Source: Gnetum montanum
Taxonomy: Eukaryota > Streptophyta > Gnetopsida > Gnetales > Gnetaceae
Assembly (NCBI GenBank): GCA_015680685.1
Contig: MNCI01029297.1
Coordinates: 629,576-693,575 of the forward strand
DNA length: 64,000 bases
Reading direction: 5' to 3'
In this document: piece after piece, positions 55,260 through 64,000 of the stretch
How positions within the stretch are numbered: the stretch's first letter is position 1
Layout of the letters: the number at the start of each line of letters is the position of its first letter
Position numbers and translations under genes: made by a program
The notes under the pieces: generated by a model
What the model was told of the DNA's origin: nothing
Seen by the model: the letters and a program-made list of their open reading frames with translations, nothing else
Database searches by the model: none

Positions 55260-58064
55260 GTAGTTCCTGGTGGTGGTGGCTCCTCCATTGGTGCTTTTCC
55301 TTTGTCTTGTGCTCTAGGTTTTGAGACTTGATGGCATTGAAGTATGGCCTAGAGCTTCTCCTCTTCAGTCCAAGGGTCTTGTGTCGTCCATGCTAATGTT
55401 CCAATGTTTGATGGAGTTAGCAGTTCCCACAAACAGGGTAGTTGCGGAAACATTTGATTGGCCTTGACATACCAAGCCGTGAACACCCGTTGTTCCTCCT
55501 CATAGGCTCTCGATTTATCCTTGTACTCTTGAAAATCTACTAGCCATCGAGCCAAATCTACTGTGACACCTTTTTGGCCTTGGTAGCTTGCTTTCACCAC
55601 CTCAAGTTCAGAATTTGCGACCTCTAGTTTTTCCAACAACTTCTTATGTTCTGCAAATTTTGCTTCGTATTTGTTGTGGCTGGTTGCTACCTACTGCTTG
55701 AGCTCTATCCTTAGGCACCCTACTATTAACATGGCAAGGTTGGCATACCTCAAATTTGCCAACTCCATGTAATCTGTCAGATCCTAAATCTGTAGGTCCC
55801 GGTTCTTATTTCTGCTTGGTGGGTGAAGGCATATGTGTCCAATATGGCCCGCCCGTCAGTGTGTTGAGCACTGATAGCATTGATGTGGGCTTTGACCATA
55901 TGGATATCCTTCTCAAGGATCTATTTGTACATCCCCACTTGATCTTGGAAGTGCTCCTTCAACTTCTCATGTCGTTTAGCCTCATTTTACCACACACTTA
56001 TTTCAATGGCTATCTTTTGATGAATTACGCGTACCTCCTCCATTGAGAGGGTTCTATTCTCCTTGGCTAAATGAATTATGTCTTGGTTGACCTGGATGAA
56101 TTGTTCTCACAATTGATGAAAGTGTTCCTTAAGAACATTCTTTTGCTTTTCCACGATGGTCAACTGAAGGTTGTCGGCAGCAAGCTATTTATTTTCTTCT
56201 TGTAAGGCATTAAGTGCCTTAAGATGCGCATGAGTTTGTGCCTGTGCTGCAGAGGCATCCCAAGCAGCCTTCTCTTTTTCATTAGCCACCTTTTTATTCT
56301 CTACTATTAGCTTGGTTAGTTGCTCAGTTCTGAAATTATCTAGCTGGTCTGCAGGAACGAATTGCAGAGGGTCTCGTTGTGCTACCTGTAGGGCCACGAG
56401 TTGTTCTTGCAATTTCTGCACCTCTGCTTCAGCATGCTCGGCCCTCACTTCTATTAAGACTAGCTTCCCCTTCATGGAAATAAGGCCTAACTGAATTACT
56501 ATAACATCCTAAGGGATGTCAAACAGGGACATCATTATTTTCCCTATTTGGAGCAATTGATCAAACACATCCTCATGTTCCGCAGGAGTCATTGAGGTTC
56601 TGGCCAAAGTTTGAACATCTCGTGCTCCTATGAGATCTACTAGTGGCACAACAAGTGCATTGAATGATTCTTTAATGTGGTCTGCGACCAGTTCTGCAGC
56701 TCCCGCGACATTCTAGTGTTTCATGACCACCACAGTGGCCCCTTCACCAGTTTCTAATTGCACCTGGAAAGATGTCGCGTTTCCTGAGATCTATTGTGAC
56801 CATCTACTTTCCCCTCGTCTTGTGTGAATAGACACTTCACCCCTTGTGCGATCCAAAGAAACAGTAGGTTGAATGGCATCATCAATGACGCAGAAGAGGT
56901 TTGCGTCATCACGACTTCCGCAAATGACCGTCTCAGCGATTGCCTTGAGATGGCTCATCAACGGTCTGTAGTCTTGCAGCGGTTGTGGCTGATCCTGGCC
57001 TGTGCTAGGCCCTTCTTCCTATTGTTGGTTGGGACTAGTACTTTGAGGTTGGCTGGGTCCTGCAAGTTGAATTTTAGTTGGTCCAACCATCTATTCTTCT
57101 TCTTCTTCTGGTCCTAGCATCTTGCCAGTGATTTTCCTTGGAGCTGGCGACTTTAACAATTTAGCATATGAAGTAGTCTGGGCTTTTTAGAGGACATCAT
57201 TGGTGTACCCCCAGATACCAGCACATTGACAAAGCTTTTTGATAAGATAAGAAAAAGGCAGTGCCATTTTCCCCATCTTCCGTTCCTCGAACCACCTCAG
57301 GATCTCTGTTAAATATAGATGGGGTAGGTTAGCGTCAACCTTTCCCATCAACACTGCACATCCTCTAACTACATACATTGATATTCTTTTTAAGCCCTTC
57401 ATGGGGAAGAGGTGATAAGTTCCAATTTTGAAGTAAATCCTCTCTTCCGTCGTCAATTCACCAAATGTTTTATCTCTGCCATAAGCCCTTTCCAACCAAT
57501 CCTGTCGCACATCGGGGTTTGAATGGGTGGATAATTGAGCAACTTTGGGCCCTATATTTGGAAGGTTTAACACTTCTGAAATGGCCTGCATGGAGAAATC
57601 GACTATCACACCACAAATGTTGACAGTGGTGTCTCGCTCTCTATTGTGCCAAAATTGGTACGTCTCTCCTAGTTACCAGGCACCACTTTTAGAGAGGGTA
57701 GGCCATAAGGGAGATCCTTTGAGGTGATCCCTAATAGCCTTAGGAGTGAACTTTATAAAATATTTGAAGTTTAACTCCAAAATCACTACAGTGAATGTGG
57801 ACTTTTCATGGATGGCTTGAACACAATCTTGGGACAATGTGAGATGTTGTCCCTGTTCAAGGGTTGTAGTAGCTCCTTCATCTACCTACCCAGACTGTAC
57901 GTTAGGAGGGTCCTCTTGATGAATATTGAATGATTGTTCCTCCTATTCTGTATGTTGTCCAGCAGGATCTTATCTTCCACCTCTCCAAGATCGTTTGCTT
58001 CCAACTTGAGTAGGACCTTCCTGTTGTCCATGTTTCGAGGCCAACTACAATCACACAAGGTCAA
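55260..58064 (-). pseudogene. 3' ORF of element 3: plant-transposon-protein-like domain plus coiled coil
   Basis: Start region near 58,040 (the ATG of element 1 is replaced by TTG; acceptor-like TTGTAG kept). The domain at 57,609-57,187 is more complete than in element 1: VDFSMQAISEVLNLPNIG, FKIGTYHLFPMKGLKRISMY, LMGKVDANLPHLYLTEILRW, ALPFSYLIKKLCQCAGI, which is the INLP.....LPF..LI..LC order of the plant transposon-protein family. The coiled coil follows (56,475-56,185 and 55,639-55,349). Frame interrupted several times. Confidence 0.75.
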
Positions 58065-58517
58065 GTGTTAGTAAGGTTGTTTTTAAAGTTAGGTTATACC
58101 TTACTGCTTACCTTAATTAATGATCTTATGTTATTACATGCGATATTGCCTAAAAAATTGTAATAATGAGTCCTGTGACTCAGGTGATTTCCAATTTTAG
58201 TTTCCCGGTATACCTAGGTATTAAATGATTTTTGGGCACAATTATTCTAAGTGTTATAGCTAATTATCCTAGATGATGTACTTTGGGTGATGATTAATTC
58301 CAAAAAATTTAGGTGCTTTCTGGCAGACGTCCCTTCCCCATGACTAAGCTGAACACTCTGGGTTCAAGCAGGTTCAGATGGAATTAAAATTGGAGTACTA
58401 GCGAGCGAGATCGAGGTTGAAAAGAAAAGGTGTCACACTCGTGAGTCGTAGAGAAAAATTTAAAAAACACCCCCACGTGATGTGTGCAAAATGAGGCTAG
58501 GTGTTATAGGGGGATCA

Positions 58518-58600
58518 CCTATTTATAGGTTTGGACGGACGCGATATCGCGTCGGCTGCGATATTGCATTGGCCGCGATATCACGTACGCGATATCACGG
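58518..58600 (-). promoter_or_regulatory. Internal promoter-like module (palindromes plus TATA box)
   Basis: In element orientation four GATATC-type palindromes (58,598-58,541: GCGATATCAC twice, GCGATATTGC, GCGATATCGC) are followed by CCTATAAATAGG with TATAAATA at 58,520-58,527. This is the same arrangement as U3 of the LTRs, but inside the element, about 470 bp upstream of the 3' ORF start. A relic (GCGATATCGG, then TATATATA) occurs at 63,136-63,165 in element 2. Confidence 0.6.
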
Positions 58601-58609
58601 CCTATCGAT

Positions 58610-59961
58610 GTTTTAGGCCTCAGGGAAAAATCAAATTTTTAGGGTTTTTTGGAAAATAAAATATGAAAGCAAGGACATGTGGCACATGTTAAAGGTTGCT
58701 AGGATAATTCCATTAATTTGAAAGGCACAATTAATTATGATGGTGTGGATTTTATCAATAAAACCTTGGATGGGAGAAAAAGGCTATGTAATGGTACATA
58801 GGAATGTTGAAATTCAGAGGGATAATAGTAGGGAAAGAACACTATGAAAAATTATGTTGAGCATAAGAAATGAGGTGTGTGAGCTACATCATAAGTGAAG
58901 AGTAAAAAAAATTACACAAGTGGATCCTCCCCAAAGCAGGCTTCAACCTATAATGCCCTTGTGTAACCACACTTAAAGTGTCCATGGGCACTAGAAGGGT
59001 TAAATGTAATATGCACTAACTCCACAAAACACACACATGTAAATATCACCGGAATGAGGTAAGAATTCTATGCTACATGGGACACGAGCTACAATTATAC
59101 GAACAGTGAGATGAGACAAAGTATAGAAGGGATCGTAGAGATTGGGACATGAGGTAACTGATCCAGGGTACAGTGAATCCTGTGTGTAAAGCATGATTAA
59201 GGTGTCATTAACCCATAGTTCCAAGATCAGGACCAAGTACGTTCCTTTGACCAAGGACATCGCATTGTTTCATCCCATGATGAACAACTATGAGAGTACC
59301 ATAACAACAAGGCGTACGATCACTTGGTGTTTTGTTCAAGGGAGGACTGATTTTTTGTTTTGTGGCACTTTTCTTTTCATTTTCTTTTTCTATTTCTTTT
59401 TTTCTTTTTGAATACTGAATCCAGAGAAGTTGCCAACCTTCAAGCATGGGTGCATTTCTTTCTAGTGGGGCCCCCTAGAACAACATTGGATTTTTGAGTG
59501 CCCTTCTGATTACTCTTACTCCCATTTTCATTAGATCTACAAGGATCTTAGTACGACCACGTTGCATGATAACACCCACAGACGTCATCAAAGAGAATCC
59601 ACAAGTCCCCTTGATGTCACACCCTAATCATTCCCTCTTGGTCCATCCTTCTTCATTCTAGGTACAATGAATACAAAATTAATTTTAAGTTTTAAGAATG
59701 TTAAGAATATCACTGTACCCTTGAATAGAACCTCTTATTTGTAGAATGGATGAGTGGGTGTAATGGGCTCACTGTCCAAATAATTGATCACTCGAGACTT
59801 AATAACATAGAACACACCTCAACCAACGATCCACATGAGTTTTTTATTCGTAGACGAGATTACTTATAAAAACATAAAAGGACAAAAAGATAAAACAAGA
59901 AGTTGAAAAATGAAAAACTAGAAAAAAAAGTTGTAAAATTGAAGAAAATAAAAAATGGTTA
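58610..59961 (-). other. Non-coding middle segment of element 3
   Basis: Between gag and the internal promoter-like module. It contains the conserved polypurine tract (minus strand, 59,366-59,410) and the conserved block at 58,905-59,010. No pol-like coding sequence. Confidence 0.65.
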
Positions 59962-61934
59962 TTAATCCTGCTTGTTACTAGAATGGGGGATATCTCCCAT
60001 AACTAATCGGTTGAGGATGACAAGGATTAATAAATGGAAGATGAGGATCCTTGCATGTTGGAAATATTGGGGCCCGCTCATACTTACCCCATCGGGGTTC
60101 ACACACTTGATTATAGTAAGCGTAGTGGGGCAATTTATATGATGTAGTTCTCGAATAATGAGTTGACCCACTATGATATTTGGGATCATTAGATGGTATG
60201 CAAGGATTGGGTTGTCGCTCTCTATGGCTATGTTCATTGGGCCGTATTGTTGTTGGAGTGTGAGTTGGTGGCCCTAATGAAGTTACATGAGGCGTTGGGT
60301 TCGAAGATAAGGGTGCACCATAGGGTTGGACTTATGCTGAGTTGGAGGGTGTAGTGGCCTCGGAATTATGTTGTCCCTTCTTAGGGTCATTTCTAAAGAA
60401 GGGACGCCTTCGATGTTGCTGAGGTCTCTCACTACTGTTGGAAGTAGTAGCACAAGTAACGTTCATGGGTTGTTGCTGTGGTGCAGGCACCTTAGGAATA
60501 GCTGGTGGCGATGTAGAAGGAGGGAAAAAATGAGAACATTGAAAGTTAGGAGGAGTATAAGGTGCACAAGGTGGTGGTTGTGTTGAAGGTATGGGCTGAT
60601 AGTATTGAGGAGACTGGTACTGTGGTGAGACAAAGTGCGTTGGCCCAGTTGGAGAAACATGATGTTGAACAAGATAAGCATTTGGGTTCAGATGATATGA
60701 AGGGTGTCTCTAGTTTAGTGGTGGTCTCCCCCACGACTGGGATTATTGCCACTATGATCAAACACAGTATCTCTTACGAACTCTGGATGTAACGTATTTC
60801 CCCAATGCTCATGTAAATGTAACAATATTGGGCATTAGCCCTTGGGGTGATCATATAGGCATATGTTGCATTCATACGTATGATTGGCAGTTGAGCCCTT
60901 ATTTTCCTTATCCCTTCCTTCTGATTGTCTAATGTTTTGTCCTGCTTCTTGGGTTGTTAAAACTCTATCTCCAATAATATTAATAAATTCTCCACACTTT
61001 TGATACGTCCATTCCAACATCTTATTGATGTTTGCCTCAACTTCTTCTAATGTTTGTTGTATTGGCAAAGATGATTCTTTCTCCTTGTGATAAGTTGATT
61101 TCTCCTTTTTATGATCATGGACCTTTGTTAAGTTGAGATTTTGGTCCCATTGATTTTTTTCAACACTCTTCCATCTAGCCATTTCTCCTTCTTCTTTTGC
61201 TACCCGCTTAACAAGCTCTTGGACTTGATGGGTTTCATAGTTCATATAGTTGACCTAAGGTTTCTCTCGTTGCATCACGAAGCCCATCAATGATATGGTA
61301 CATTAGCCTTTCCTTGGCCTGGACAATTGTTTAACAGTGAATAATATCTTTCTAAGGCCATGTCCAAGGGTTCATGTTGTGCTTGTTTCCATCCTTGGAT
61401 TTGTTTCTTCAAGGCTGACACTCTTGCATAAGTTTGATGTTTTTCGTTAAAGACTTTTACCATTGTTCACCAACGTCGTATTGAATTTGGTTTTAATGAT
61501 CTATACCATACTTTTGCTTGGTCAGCGAGTGTCATATGGAAGAGCTTGAGTTTTTGCCAACCATTATCAATGTTGTTCCATGTACAGGCATCGTAGAAGG
61601 CTTGTAAATGTTGATGCGGATCTAAGTCATATCCTCCTAAAAATTTGGAAAAGTTATTTAAATCGAGCTTGGGTAGACGGCTCTCTTTATGATGCCTATG
61701 GGAGATTCGAACAGCCTCTTGTATTTGCGTTAGGCTTGTAGTGGCCAGTGGGGGTTTATCGTCATCAGGTAAGTTAGGCTTTCGTATGTTGGGATGACGT
61801 TGCTTTTGTTCATGTTTATAAGAAACCCCCACTTTAGGTTGTGTACTCCAATCTTCATCGTCATATAGGTCATTGGTTCTCCAATGAACTTCCTCACTAG
61901 ATGTGGCATTATTATCGTCTTGTAGGAGAGGCAT
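59962..61934 (-). pseudogene. Gag of element 3 (frameshifted)
   Basis: The gag start (MPLLQDDNNATSSEEVHWR at 61,934), gag domain (FSKFLGGYDLDPHQHLQAFY, WYRSLKPNSIRRW), coiled-coil part (61,245-60,835: SLPIQQTLEEVEANINKMLE), first half of the zinc knuckle CNIC...H and Pro-rich tail (to 59,962) are colinear with gag of element 1. A frameshift and stop near 61,460 and a small deletion near 61,250-61,310 break it. Confidence 0.82.
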
Positions 61935-62076
61935 AGTTGTGAAATTGTGTGCGAATTTATATGTGACTTTTAATAATTATTTTTTTTCTAAAAGATATAT
62001 CGTTAAGTCCTGTACAAAGACCTTGTATGATATAACTAATCTAGATAACTAGCACCGTCCTCGGTAATGACATGAA

Positions 62077-62815
62077 TGATGAGTGACAAGGTACCCCTAC
62101 ACTTAACCATACGAATACACGCATTACACATGCGATACAATCGAACTCTGCAGACAGACTAGTTGTGGCATTTAGACGGTTAACCTTAGGTCGCAGTTCA
62201 CTATCTTCCCACTTGGACTAGTATTAGCTTTGTCACGTATGATTTAGTCTAGAGTGAGGTGTATGATGTGGTTTCTAATCTAACGCTACTCCTAAAGGCA
62301 ATGGAAAGTAATATTAACTAAGCTAGGAGAGAGAGGGTGAGAGAATCTAAACTAGCCTAAGTGCGATGAGCATCCATTCCTTGATTATCCGTACACATCT
62401 TGGACTTCGGGCACAACTACCACTGGGATTACCAAGCACAGATCCTAGGTACGCTACTAGGTTACCAAGTAGTCACACTTAAATGCTGGTAATCAAGTCG
62501 TACTCATTCTTCTTTTTAACATGAGTTTAAGGGTGAGAGAGACTAACTAGGAAAGCAATAAATAAAAATTAATTAAATAATTAAGCTAAGTGAATGGTGC
62601 AATGATGAAGTAATCTCGATCTTTATTGTCGGTCATGTGCGTGTCCAAGTATGTCACACTCGAATAAAGGATGTCGTACAATTACATTCACCACACTGTA
62701 GGCATACACGGAGAGGAAAAGGGAGAGAAAGAAATCGAAATGCTTAAACTAAAATAGACTAACTAATGATCTATGATGATTTGTCTACCTCTTATTTATA
62801 AATGAAGACTCATCA
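62077..62815 (-). repeat. 5' LTR of element 3, palindromes deleted
   Basis: 739 bp. TATAAATA at 62,793-62,800 lies only 15 bp from the LTR end; the GATATC palindromes present in the other four LTRs are missing, apparently by a small deletion in U3. Confidence 0.88.
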
Positions 62816-64000
62816 CTTGGTATAACTAAGGAGATGAAATTTTTTTTGGTGCATTTATCCTTAATTTTATAACTAATTACCCTTAATAATGCCCTTCAGG
62901 TGATGAAAAATTTTAGAAAATTTATGTGCTATTCAGCATGTGCCCCTCCCCCACGACTAAGCTAAACACTCCGGGTTCAAGTAGGTTTAAACAGAATGAA
63001 AATCGGAGTACCAGCGAGCGAGTTATGAATATGAAAGCAAGGAACGTGCAATCGCAAGTTGTAGAGAGACATTTGAAAAACTTTCCCCACGTGAACAGTT
63101 GCAAATGATGTTGATTAGCGTAGGGGGTTGCGCATATATATATTTTTTGGACGCGATATCGGAGTTAGGGCACTTTATAGAATGTACCAAATTTTTAATA
63201 TTTTTTTTGAAATTAAATGATGTAAACTAAGGACATATGGATGAGTGTTCAAGGGTTCTAGGGTAATTTGACTAGTTCTAAAGGCACCAAAATTATGATG
63301 GTGTGGAATTTATCAATAAGGAACTTGGGCGGTAAGGGAGAAAAAGGCTATGTGATGGTTCATAGGAACGTTTGAATTGGAGGGATTGTAATAAGGGAAA
63401 GAATATTGTTACCAATATGCTGAGTTTAATAGATGGTGTGTGGAAGATCTGTTATGAGTGCAAATTACAAAAAATTACGCAAGTGTGTCCTCCCCAAAGC
63501 AGGTTCCAACCTATAATGCCCTTGCGTAACCACACCTTAAAAGTGTTTGTAGGCACTAGAAGGGTTAAATGTAATCTACACTAGTTCCACAAAACACACA
63601 CATGTAAGTATCACCAGAATGAGGTAAGAATTCTACGCTACACAGGACACGAGCTACAATTACATGAACAGGGGATGAGAAGGACTATAGAAGGGATTGT
63701 AAAGATTGGGACATGAGGTAACTGACCTAGGGCATAATGAATCTTGCATGTAAAGCATGATTAATGTGTCATTAACCCATCATTCCAAGATCAGGACCAA
63801 GTCCATTCCTCTGATCAGTGACACCGCATTGTTTCATCCCATGATGAGCAACTATGAGAGTATCATAACAACAAGGCGTACGATCACTTGGCATTTTGTT
63901 CAAGGGAGGAGTGATTTTTGCTTTGTGGCACTTTTTTTTTCTTCTTCAATTGCTAAATCTAGAGAAGCTGCCAACCTTAAGGCATGGGTGCATGTCTTTC
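62816..64000 (-). mobile_element. Internal region of element 2 continuing past the window
   Basis: Aligns with 58,200-59,450 of element 3: the block near 62,935-63,110, the palindrome and TATA relic (63,136-63,165), the conserved block 63,470-63,570 and the polypurine tract (63,930-63,950). Gag of element 2 should lie just beyond the right edge. Confidence 0.75.

Larger units (their letters stand above)
54308..62815 (-). mobile_element. Pol-less Athila/Tat-like LTR element 3, nested in element 2
   Basis: LTRs 54,308-55,090 (3') and 62,077-62,815 (5'); gag 61,934-59,962; non-coding middle with internal promoter-like module (58,520-58,600); 3' ORF about 58,050-55,260. This gap-free copy shows directly that gag and the 3' ORF are separated by only about 1.9 kb with no pol. 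Flanked by CCTAG and CTTGG, decayed copies of the target site. Confidence 0.87.
52374..64000 (-). mobile_element. LTR element 2 (same family), interrupted by element 3
   Basis: 3' LTR 52,374-53,168, then polypurine tract and part of the 3' ORF (53,169-54,302), a younger copy (54,308-62,815), and continuation of the same internal sequence from 62,816 past the window end. The join reads TAGTTTC[CCTAG]...[CTTGG]TATAACTA; the uninterrupted family sequence at 58,190-58,206 reads TTTC[CCGG]TATACCTA, so the bracketed 5-mers are decayed copies of one CCCGG target site. Confidence 0.8.

Noticed and set aside
1-64000. CRISPR arrays, bacterial operons, rRNA genes, intact tRNA genes
   Set aside because: None seen. 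The only tRNA-like signals are the SINE A and B boxes at 36.0-37.1 kb and the retrotransposon primer sites.

Overview
This is nuclear DNA of a seed plant with a large, repeat-choked genome. There is no bacterial gene organisation: the window is AT-rich, dense with decayed retrotransposons, and contains spliced exons of one host gene. The species cannot be named. Very long TE-filled introns and GIGANTEA exons that differ noticeably from the Arabidopsis and rice proteins would fit a gymnosperm or another large-genome lineage.

Host gene. The 5' part of GIGANTEA (GI), the plant circadian clock and photoperiod protein, lies on the minus strand. Two probable 5'UTR exons (about 35.3-35.46 kb and 34,909-34,960) precede a first coding exon (CDS 34,496-34,582). 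A 19 kb intron follows, then three closely spaced exons (15,417-15,488, 15,209-15,263, 14,961-15,103), then an intron of at least 14.9 kb that runs off the left edge. The four CDS pieces join in frame (119 codons) at GT-AG borders.

Region 1-34.3 kb (GI introns). The introns hold a Ty3 remnant (1-6.5 kb, minus), a second Ty3 pol fragment (25.9-27.5 kb, plus), an RTE-type LINE piece (19.9-20.3 kb), and eight copies or fragments of one L1-type LINE family (about 6.6, 8.4, 9.6, 11.1, 17.6, 21.7, 24.3 and 28.5 kb). This LINE is the most unusual thing here. After endonuclease, reverse transcriptase and the zf-RVT zinc finger, its ORF2 continues into a domain resembling the 'putative plant transposon protein' of Athila-type elements, then a long coiled coil, then a J-domain-like (DnaJ-like) C-terminus. 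In the longest copy, zf-RVT through J-like domain lies in a single frame (32,596-34,263) broken only by stop codons. Six copies keep parts of the J-like domain.

Region 35.5-50.5 kb. Next come the presumed GI promoter, a cluster of tRNA-derived SINE heads and a GA/GT microsatellite. A different L1-type LINE (37.1-38.3 and 49.6-50.5 kb) is split by an 11.3 kb insertion with a CATAA target duplication. That insertion is itself split by an 8.5 kb LTR element with a perfect CCATC duplication.

Region 50.5-64 kb. A Ty1/copia element is interrupted by a second LTR element of the same family, which is interrupted by a third copy (54,308-62,815). The family has LTRs beginning and ending TGATGAG...CTCATCA, a tRNA-Asp-type primer site, an Athila/Tat-like gag, no pol, and a 3' ORF with a plant-transposon-protein-like domain plus coiled coil. 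The LTR carries GATATC-centred palindromes beside its TATA box. A second copy of that palindrome-plus-TATA module sits inside the element, upstream of the 3' ORF. Two assembly gaps are present (8,620-8,631 and 43,892-44,296).
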